NCBI GenBank assembly: GCA_025927795.1
Contig: JAICKT010000243.1
Span: forward strand, 1 to 6,810
DNA: 6,810 nucleotides
DNA from: Parafilimonas sp.
Lineage (GTDB): Bacteria; Bacteroidota; Bacteroidia; Chitinophagales; Chitinophagaceae
Direction of reading: 5' to 3'
Shown: piece after piece, positions 1-4,796 of the stretch
Position numbering within the stretch: position 1 is the stretch's first letter
How the letters are laid out: every line of letters begins with the position of its first letter
Notes under the pieces: model-generated
The model's database searches: none
The model's input: the letters and a program-made list of their open reading frames with translations, nothing else
Told to the model about the DNA's origin: nothing
Position numbers and translations under genes: made by a program

Positions 1-74
1 ATATTCAAAAATTCTCGTGATTAATTTGTATGAATAACCACAACAACCTTTATTATAATGTTTAAAATTGAGCA

Positions 75-104
75 TTGAATATTGCGTGTTGAATATTGAA
101 TATT
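75..104. repeat. Short direct repeats TTGAATATT (three copies)
   Basis: TTGAATATT occurs at 75-83, 89-97 and 96-104, the last two overlapping by two bases. These copies make up most of the AT-rich leader before the ATL gene. Similar ATTGAATATTGAA strings recur between genes in Bacteroidota as far as I remember, so this may be one copy of a dispersed extragenic repeat; that part is not shown by this window. Nothing else in 1-129 is convincing. Confidence 0.6.
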
Positions 105-129
105 TAATTATCATTTCAAAATTAAATCA

Positions 130-525
130 ATGCCCAATCGAAAACCGGCAACCAGTAACCGGCAACAACAACAACACATAAAAGACCTCATCAACAAACA
201 TTCTTTTTTTGAAGATGTATGGGATGTTGTACGGCAAATTCCAAAAGGTCGTGTTACAAATTATGGTGCCATTGCAAATTATCTTGGTACAAAAATGAGT
301 GCCCGCATGGTGGGCTGGGCAATGAATGCAGCATTTTATGCAAAACCAAAAGTACCTGCACATCGTGTTGTAAATAGAAATGGAATGCTGAGTGGCAAAG
401 CGCATTTTGCAACACCTGATTTAATGCAGCAACTTTTAGAAAAAGAAAAAATAGAAGTGAGAAAAGATAAGGTAGTAAAGTTTAATGAATTGTTTTGGGA
501 CCCGGCAAAAGAGTTAATCTTGTAA
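130..525 (+). CDS. Alkyltransferase-like (ATL) protein, MGMT family without the catalytic cysteine
   Basis: This 131-residue protein belongs to the MGMT/ATL DNA-binding family. The core begins near residue 25 and shows IPKGRVTNYGAIA (37-49), SARMVGWAM (57-65) and PAHRVVNRNG (76-85). In true O6-methylguanine methyltransferases the motif is PCHRV; here Ala77 replaces the alkyl-accepting Cys. Tyr45 and Arg59 match the base-flipping Tyr and the intercalating Arg finger of the family. Known ATLs (E. coli Atl/YbaZ, fission yeast Atl1) bind O6-alkylguanine without repairing it and pass the lesion to nucleotide excision repair, so the same cytoplasmic role is inferred. The length fits an ATL apart from a roughly 24-residue N-terminal extension rich in Gln and Asn. 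ATG at 130 is the only standard start before the core. The dctA gene follows 8 bp after the stop. The family call is firm; the repair role is by homology. Confidence 0.92.
   Translation: MPNRKPATSNRQQQQHIKDLINKHSFFEDVWDVVRQIPKGRVTNYGAIANYLGTKMSARMVGWAMNAAFYAKPKVPAHRVVNRNGMLSGKAHFATPDLMQQLLEKEKIEVRKDKVVKFNELFWDPAKELIL
143..166 (+). repeat. 10-bp direct repeat inside the ATL N-terminus
   Basis: AACCGGCAAC occurs at 143-152 and again at 157-166, separated by CAGT, and is followed by a CAA/AAC-rich tract. It encodes the low-complexity residues 5-16 that precede the conserved ATL core. Together with the TTGAATATT copies just upstream, it suggests that an extragenic repeat extends into the reading frame. 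Confidence 0.6.
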
Positions 526-533
526 CTGCATTC

Positions 534-1799
534 ATGAAAAAAATTTTTACCAATCTAACATTCTGGGTACTGATTGCCATTACTGCAGGAGTATTGATTG
601 GAAACTTTGCACCGCAAATTGCGAGATATCCTGTTTTGCAAAAATCTTTTAAAACAAATGTTTTGGGGCAGGAAGTGAAGTTTGGTGTTACACTCGCCGA
701 ATTTCTTGGTGATTTTTTTATCAACCTCGTAAAGCAATTAATTACACCTATTATATTTCTTACCATCACACTCGGCATCAGCAACATGGCTGATTTAAAA
801 AAAACAGGCAGACTTGGCGCAAAAGCAATTTTATATTTTGAAATAATGACAACATTCGCTTTGCTGATTGGAATTGTTGTTGCACACGTAATACAACCCG
901 GTGCATCAGTAAATACATCAAACATTAAAACCGGTGATATTTCAACCTATACAAAAATGGCGCAGGAATTTAGCTGGCTGCAGTTCTTAAAAGACAATAT
1001 CACCATACAGGTTTTAATTCTTGCCATTATCGTGGGCATTGTTTTAAACAACATGAAACGCAAACAAAAAATAATTGGCGCTTTAAATGTATTATCAAAA
1101 TATGTTTTTATTGTGTTGCGGTTTGTAATGTATTTAGCGCCGCTGGGTGCTTTTGGCGGAATGGCTTACACTGTTAGCAAATTTGGCTTGAATGCTTTAT
1201 TGCCTTTAGGTAAATTAATGTTGAGTGTTTACACCACTTGTTTAACTTTTATTTTCCTTGTTTTAGGATTGATGTTGCGCTATTACAAACTCAGCATTCT
1301 TAAATTTTTAAATTATATAAAAGAAGAATTGCTGATTGTGTTAGGCACATCATCATCCGAAGCAGGTTTGCCCGCATTAATAGAAAAATTAGAACGCGCA
1401 GGTTGTTCGCAGCAAGTAACAGGTTTAGTTGTTCCTGCAGGTTATTCTTTTAATCTTGATGGTACTACAATTTACCTTTCGATGGGCGTTATGTTTTTAG
1501 CGCAGGTGTACAATGTTCATTTATCCGCACAACAAATTTTAACCATTATTGGTGTATTGATGATAACATCTAAAGGCGCTGCAGGCGTTACCGGCAGCGG
1601 GTTTGCGGTACTTGCATCTACATTAACCGCTGTAAAAGTTATTCCGGTTGAGGGTCTTGCTTTATTAATTGGTGTTGACAGGTTTATGAGTGAAGCGAGG
1701 GCACTTACAAACTTTATTGGCAATGGCGTTGCAACACTTTGGCTCTCGAATAATGAAAAAGAGTTTGACAGGAAGAAGATGATAAAAGAATTTGATTGA
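534..1799 (+). CDS. dctA: C4-dicarboxylate:cation symporter, DctA type (DAACS/SDF family)
   Basis: This 421-residue inner-membrane transporter should import C4-dicarboxylates such as succinate, fumarate or malate with cations. Family signatures are in order and intact: GTSSSEAGLP (271-280, hairpin HP1), GYSFNLDGT (303-311, the NMDGT-type motif), SKGAAGVTGSGF (HP2), and GVDRFMSEARALTN in the last membrane helix (380-393). By eye it stays close to E. coli DctA along its length, for example KEELLIVLGTSSSE and MYLAPLGAFGGMAYT. Against the aspartate transporter GltPh, the substrate-helix Asp, Arg and Asn are kept (Asp382, Arg389, Asn393). The Asp that holds the substrate amino group is Ser386, as in DctA, which favours dicarboxylates over amino acids. 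The loop after the first helix is longer than in E. coli DctA. ATG at 534 is chosen over an in-frame TTG at 495, because that TTG lies inside the ATL gene and adds a non-hydrophobic 13-residue tail. No Shine-Dalgarno is visible, so translation may depend on the ATL gene 8 bp upstream. Confidence 0.93.
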   Translation: MKKIFTNLTFWVLIAITAGVLIGNFAPQIARYPVLQKSFKTNVLGQEVKFGVTLAEFLGDFFINLVKQLITPIIFLTITLGISNMADLKKTGRLGAKAILYFEIMTTFALLIGIVVAHVIQPGASVNTSNIKTGDISTYTKMAQEFSWLQFLKDNITIQVLILAIIVGIVLNNMKRKQKIIGALNVLSKYVFIVLRFVMYLAPLGAFGGMAYTVSKFGLNALLPLGKLMLSVYTTCLTFIFLVLGLMLRYYKLSILKFLNYIKEELLIVLGTSSSEAGLPALIEKLERAGCSQQVTGLVVPAGYSFNLDGTTIYLSMGVMFLAQVYNVHLSAQQILTIIGVLMITSKGAAGVTGSGFAVLASTLTAVKVIPVEGLALLIGVDRFMSEARALTNFIGNGVATLWLSNNEKEFDRKKMIKEFD

Positions 1800-1917
1800 C
1801 CTCACCTTAATCCTCTCCAAAGGAGAGGACTTTTGAAAACTTTATAATTTAAAATTGCTGAAATTAATCATAGAGGTTCTTGCCATTCTCCTTCGGAGAA
1901 GGGTTGGGATGAGGTCA
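1797..1917. repeat. Composite palindromic intergenic element between convergent genes
   Basis: The outer arms TGACCTCA (1797-1804) and TGAGGTCA (1910-1917) pair perfectly. Pairing continues inward to about 1810/1904 with one mismatch and two G-T wobbles. Each side carries a local hairpin: TCCTCTCC/GGAGAGGA (1811-1818/1822-1829, loop AAA) and TTCTCC/GGAGAA (1886-1891/1895-1900, loop TTC). The whole can fold as a three-way junction. The dctA stop codon (1797-1799) lies in the outer arm. Similar CCTCACC...CTCTCC/GGAGAGG strings are, as I remember, common between genes in Bacteroidota, so this is probably a dispersed repeat, possibly doing terminator duty for both convergent genes. Confidence 0.75.
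1811..1834 (+). terminator. Possible weak intrinsic terminator of the ATL-dctA transcript
   Basis: A perfect 8-bp GC-rich stem (1811-1818/1822-1829) with an AAA loop lies 11 bases after the dctA stop and is followed by AC and only four T residues (1831-1834). The stem is good and the T-tract is poor, so termination here is plausible but unproven. Confidence 0.4.
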
Positions 1918-1960
1918 TTATTCATTGATTATTTTTATCGGGCGTATCATCTTAGAAAAT

Positions 1961-4144
1961 TTATTTTTCGCTAAGACTTTTTAGCGTGATGTATTTATTT
2001 ATATCACTATAATTAAAACCTTTTGCTTTCATATCTTTTATCCATTCAGGCGTTATACCCATTGCTTTTATAGCAACAGCATTATCCAGTGAAATATTTT
2101 TATAACCAACTGATGCAAATGAATTAAGAAACTCTGGCGTAATATTTTGAGATTTCAAAGCCACTGCATTATCTAACGAAATATCATTGTAACCTGCATC
2201 TTTAAATGATTTAATATAATCAGGCTGAACACCTAAAGCTTTAAGCGAAATGAGATTATCAATATCAACGTCTTTATATCCTGCATCTTCGAATGATTTA
2301 ATAAACTGCGGTGTAATATTTTGCGCTTTCATAGCAACAAGATTTTCTGAAGAAATATTTTTATAACCCAGCGTCTGGAATTCTTTTACATATTCAGGCG
2401 TTACACCAACTGCTTTCATTGAAACTAATTGCTCTGCATCAATATCATCATAACCGAGCGTCTTAAAAGAGTTTGCATAAGCTGCGTCCACATTCAGCGC
2501 TTTTAAACTCACAACATTATCTGCAGACATCGTTCCGCCTTTGCCAGTTGTTTTCGGCAGCTTGTTTAAGTAATCTTTATCAATGCCCTGCGCTTTAAAA
2601 CTAATCAGTTGTTCCAGTGAAATATCTTTATAACCTGCATCCCTGATTTCTTTTATGTAAGCGCCGTTTACATTCAATGCTTTCAGTGCAGTAAGATTTT
2701 CCATGCTTACATCGTTATAACCATTTGTTTTTATTTCATCAATAAAAGTCTTATCTACTTTAAGTGCACACAATGCAACAACATTATCTTTTCCAATATC
2801 GTTAAAGCCTTCATCTTTCAACATCTGGAAATATCCTTTGGTAACATTTACAAAGAAAAAAGTCATCAGGTCTTCATCATCTATTTTCCCAATGTTTTGT
2901 GCCGACATATAATCTTTAAAATCTTTATTGGGTTCAAATTTATACCTGCCCATTCCCTGGTTACCATCAAATTTGCCATTAAAATTCATAGTACCAGATT
3001 CTCTTGTTAACTTAAAATCACCATTCGTTCCTCTCGGAAGATTTGGAAAATCGCTTAAAGAAAATTCTGAACCGTTATAATTATCATGGTCGCTTTCATC
3101 TTGCGTAAAACGAAATCTTATCTCATTGTCTTTAATTGTAGCAAACCAATAACCTTCTGTTTTTATATCATTATAATGTTCTGTTTTTTTATCTGCGCTT
3201 GCAGTTTTATTGTCTTGTGCTTTTACGATTGGTTCGTTTAAAAGACTGGCAAGAACAACAAGCAATGGCAAAAGGAAAAAATATTTCCATGCTGTATGTA
3301 TGCTGGATTTTTTTGTGTTCATCATGGTAATTCGTTTTTTTAGTAATGATTGATTATAATTTGTTGTTAGACTTAGAGGGAAATGCGGCGCAGAAACTTT
3401 TAGAAGACTTAACTGGTAATTTGATTTTTCTACTTCTTCTTTTTGAACGAGCTGGTCGTCTGTAAGAAATTCGAGATTGCTTTCTACTTCTTTGCGATAC
3501 AACCATGCAAATGGATTAAACCACTGAAAAATTAAAACCAGTTCTGCAAATAAAATATCTAAACTATGTTTTTGCTGTATGTGAACTTTCTCGTGCTGCA
3601 AAATCTGATTGTAAACATCCCATTCATATTTTTCAGGATTGATAAAAATGTTATTGCCAAAAGAACAAGGCGCTTTATCACCTTTCACTTCAACGATACG
3701 AAACTTTCCATCTTTTATTACAGGATTTGAATAAACACGATACAGCAGGATAATTATTTGCAAAAGAAAATTCAATGCAAAAACAATCACACCAAACCAA
3801 TACAACCAAACTGCCCATTGCAATAGTTGATTAAATGAAAAACTGTTGCTGCTTTTAGTTTCTGTGTTTGGCTGAACAGAAGTTGTATTATTCGTATTTA
3901 TATTTTTATCCGATTCACTATTTTTTACGGGAACAATATGATTAGTACTGATTGCAGAGGTTTCATTTTTTCTTAATGAAAATTGTTGCGGAACGTGGAT
4001 GAGCGGCAAACTGAATGCAATCAGCAAACAAAGCATAAGCACATACCTGTTCACCTTGTAAAAAGTTTCTTTCTTCAGCAGTAATTTATAAAAGCAGACA
4101 CAAGCTGTTAGTATTAAACCAACATTTAAAATATATGGTATCAT
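1961..4144 (-). CDS. BlaR1/MecR1-type membrane zinc metalloprotease (peptidase M56) with a tandem-repeat C-terminus
   Basis: This 727-residue protein has the BlaR1/MecR1 membrane-protease layout. Membrane segments lie at about 4-22, 33-51, 108-134 and 287-303. Between the last two is the M56 protease domain with zinc motif HEKVH (184-188) and a downstream Glu225/Asp229 that may complete the site. In BlaR1 a periplasmic sensor signals to this domain, which leads to loss of the BlaI repressor; the same logic is inferred here. After the last membrane helix there is no penicillin-binding domain. Instead residues about 325-405 form a probably beta-rich segment (GYWFATIKDNEIRFRF, then ESGTMNFNGKF), followed by eleven roughly 29-residue repeats to the C-terminus (409-727), presumably periplasmic. 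The start ATG overlaps the stop of the repressor gene by 4 bp (ATGA), indicating translational coupling. Family and partner are secure; ligand and target genes are unknown, and a link to beta-lactams is not supported. Confidence 0.9.
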   Translation of the reverse strand: MIPYILNVGLILTACVCFYKLLLKKETFYKVNRYVLMLCLLIAFSLPLIHVPQQFSLRKNETSAISTNHIVPVKNSESDKNINTNNTTSVQPNTETKSSNSFSFNQLLQWAVWLYWFGVIVFALNFLLQIIILLYRVYSNPVIKDGKFRIVEVKGDKAPCSFGNNIFINPEKYEWDVYNQILQHEKVHIQQKHSLDILFAELVLIFQWFNPFAWLYRKEVESNLEFLTDDQLVQKEEVEKSNYQLSLLKVSAPHFPLSLTTNYNQSLLKKRITMMNTKKSSIHTAWKYFFLLPLLVVLASLLNEPIVKAQDNKTASADKKTEHYNDIKTEGYWFATIKDNEIRFRFTQDESDHDNYNGSEFSLSDFPNLPRGTNGDFKLTRESGTMNFNGKFDGNQGMGRYKFEPNKDFKDYMSAQNIGKIDDEDLMTFFFVNVTKGYFQMLKDEGFNDIGKDNVVALCALKVDKTFIDEIKTNGYNDVSMENLTALKALNVNGAYIKEIRDAGYKDISLEQLISFKAQGIDKDYLNKLPKTTGKGGTMSADNVVSLKALNVDAAYANSFKTLGYDDIDAEQLVSMKAVGVTPEYVKEFQTLGYKNISSENLVAMKAQNITPQFIKSFEDAGYKDVDIDNLISLKALGVQPDYIKSFKDAGYNDISLDNAVALKSQNITPEFLNSFASVGYKNISLDNAVAIKAMGITPEWIKDMKAKGFNYSDINKYITLKSLSEK
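1964..2920 (-). repeat. Eleven tandem ~87-bp coding repeats in the M56 protease gene
   Basis: Residues 409-727 divide into units starting at 409, 438, 467, 496, 525, 556, 585, 614, 643, 672 and 701. Nine are exactly 29 residues, the unit at 525 is 31, and the last is 27 and ends the protein. Shared positions are an aromatic at 1, Gly-Tyr (or Phe) at 9-10, Asp/Asn at 12, Ile/Val at 13, an acidic residue then Asn/Gln near 16-17, Leu-Lys-Ala or Met-Lys-Ala at about 21-23, and Thr/Asp-Pro at 27-28. The pattern suggests two short amphipathic helices per unit. Neighbouring units also look alike at DNA level, for example around GGCGTAATATTTTG and its variants. Confidence 0.88.
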
Positions 4145-4503
4145 TTTTTATTTGATTTAATGATTTTCAAAACTTCTTTTAATTCTGCTTCGCTTAGCCT
4201 TTCTTCCTTTGCAAAAAATGCCAGCATTTTTGGATAGGAATTATCAAAGTAATCTTTTACAATATTTTTCATTGCATGCTTCTGATAATCTTCTTTTGAA
4301 ATTGTAGGATGATACTGGTAAAGGTTTCCAAATATTTCATGACCAAGAAATCCTTTCTCTTCTAAAATTTTTACAATAGTTGCCACGCTGTTGTAATGTG
4401 GCTTGGGATCAGGAAGATGAGGAATTACTTCTTTTATAAATGCTTCATTAAGCTCCCAAAAAACCTGCATGATTTGTTCTTCTCTTTTAGCCAGCTTTAC
4501 CAT
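4141..4503 (-). CDS. BlaI/MecI/CopY-family transcriptional repressor
   Basis: This 120-residue protein matches the BlaI/MecI size and layout. It has an N-terminal winged helix (about 1-75), with the recognition helix around HYNSVATIVKILEEKGFL (36-53), and a C-terminal dimerisation part containing MLAFFAKEERLSEAEL (93-108). It should bind DNA as a dimer and repress its own operon, and perhaps other genes. In staphylococcal BlaI, cleavage falls at Asn101-Phe102; by eye that site aligns with Phe96-Phe97 here, so the first residue is not conserved. ATG at 4503 is preceded by an A-rich stretch without Shine-Dalgarno. An 18-bp palindrome lies 23 bp upstream, and the stop overlaps the start of the M56 protease gene (ATGA). 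The neighbour confirms a BlaI-BlaR1-like pair. The controlled genes may include others outside this window. Confidence 0.93.
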   Translation of the reverse strand: MVKLAKREEQIMQVFWELNEAFIKEVIPHLPDPKPHYNSVATIVKILEEKGFLGHEIFGNLYQYHPTISKEDYQKHAMKNIVKDYFDNSYPKMLAFFAKEERLSEAELKEVLKIIKSNKK

Positions 4504-4526
4504 TGATTTAATTTTTGTGCAATATA

Positions 4527-4544
4527 CTACTAATTAATTAGTAG
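4527..4544. promoter_or_regulatory. Perfect 18-bp palindrome, likely operator of the BlaI-type repressor
   Basis: CTACTAATTAATTAGTAG is its own reverse complement. It sits between the blaI-type start codon and the TAnnTTTG box, where the transcription start would be expected. Its TACTA...TAGTA ends resemble the TACTA/TAGTA arms of known BlaI/MecI operators. Autorepression is inferred from position and symmetry. Confidence 0.8.
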
Positions 4545-4552
4545 CAAAACTA
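4545..4552 (-). promoter_or_regulatory. Bacteroidota-type -7 promoter box TAnnTTTG for the blaI-blaR operon
   Basis: Read on the minus strand this is TAGTTTTG, an exact match to TAnnTTTG. It directly abuts the 18-bp palindrome, which would place the transcription start inside the palindrome, roughly 35 bases before the blaI ATG. I see no clear TTG -33 element about 20 bases upstream, so the promoter may be weak or rely on the -7 box alone. Confidence 0.6.
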
Positions 4553-4561
4553 ATTTTTTAG
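4550..4561. promoter_or_regulatory. Possible second, imperfect operator dyad
   Basis: CTAATTTTTTAG has CTAA/TTAG arms and shares ACTAATT with the perfect palindrome. The two centres are 20 bp apart, close to two helical turns, which would put two repressor dimers on the same DNA face. It overlaps the TAnnTTTG box. A 4-bp dyad in AT-rich DNA is weak evidence by itself. Confidence 0.4.
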
Positions 4562-4796
4562 GAGCGGTAAAAATTTTAAGAATTAAATGGCGATTTTATA
4601 GTTAATCATTAGGTTTATTATTTTATAGTTTCGATTTAGAAATAAACAAACATGTTAGCTTGAGCTTATGCTAAAATTTCAACTCAAATATTTATTCTCG
4701 CTGCAATATATTTTTAATTGAAGTTTTAATTGCGCTGTTTGTTCATCACAATTTCATCAGATCATTTAGCGAATAGACATACTAACCATTTATAAA
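4562..4796. other. AT-rich intergenic stretch without a recognisable gene
   Basis: This lies between the 3' end of the histidine kinase gene and the blaI-type promoter. I see no convincing coding frame, tRNA or strong hairpin. A weak TTAGC/GCTAA inverted repeat at 4655-4659/4670-4674 is the only structure noticed. Confidence 0.6.

Noticed and set aside
54..59. TATAAT as a promoter -10 box for the ATL gene
   Set aside because: Bacteroidota promoters use TAnnTTTG rather than this box, the DNA is very AT-rich, and no matching upstream element is seen. The nearby TAATTTG (22-28) is one base short of the consensus.
495..533. TTG at 495 as the dctA start
   Set aside because: It lies inside the ATL gene and adds MGPGKRVNLVTAF, unlike DctA N-termini; ATG at 534 leads directly into the first membrane helix.
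482..925. Open frame on the minus strand opposite the start of dctA
   Set aside because: The + strand here encodes the well-conserved DctA N-terminal half, so the opposite frame is a codon-use shadow.
1964..2920. Regular ~87-bp repeats as a CRISPR or satellite array
   Set aside because: There are no identical short repeats separated by unique spacers. The periodicity follows the reading frame of a 29-residue protein repeat.
1961..4144. Calling the M56 protein a beta-lactam resistance sensor
   Set aside because: There is no penicillin-binding domain and no beta-lactamase or PBP gene nearby; only the protease and membrane parts match BlaR1.
4655..4674. TTAGC/GCTAA hairpin as terminator of the histidine kinase gene
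   Set aside because: The stem is only 5 bp with a 10-base loop, it lies over 120 bases past the stop, and no clear T-tract follows on the minus strand.
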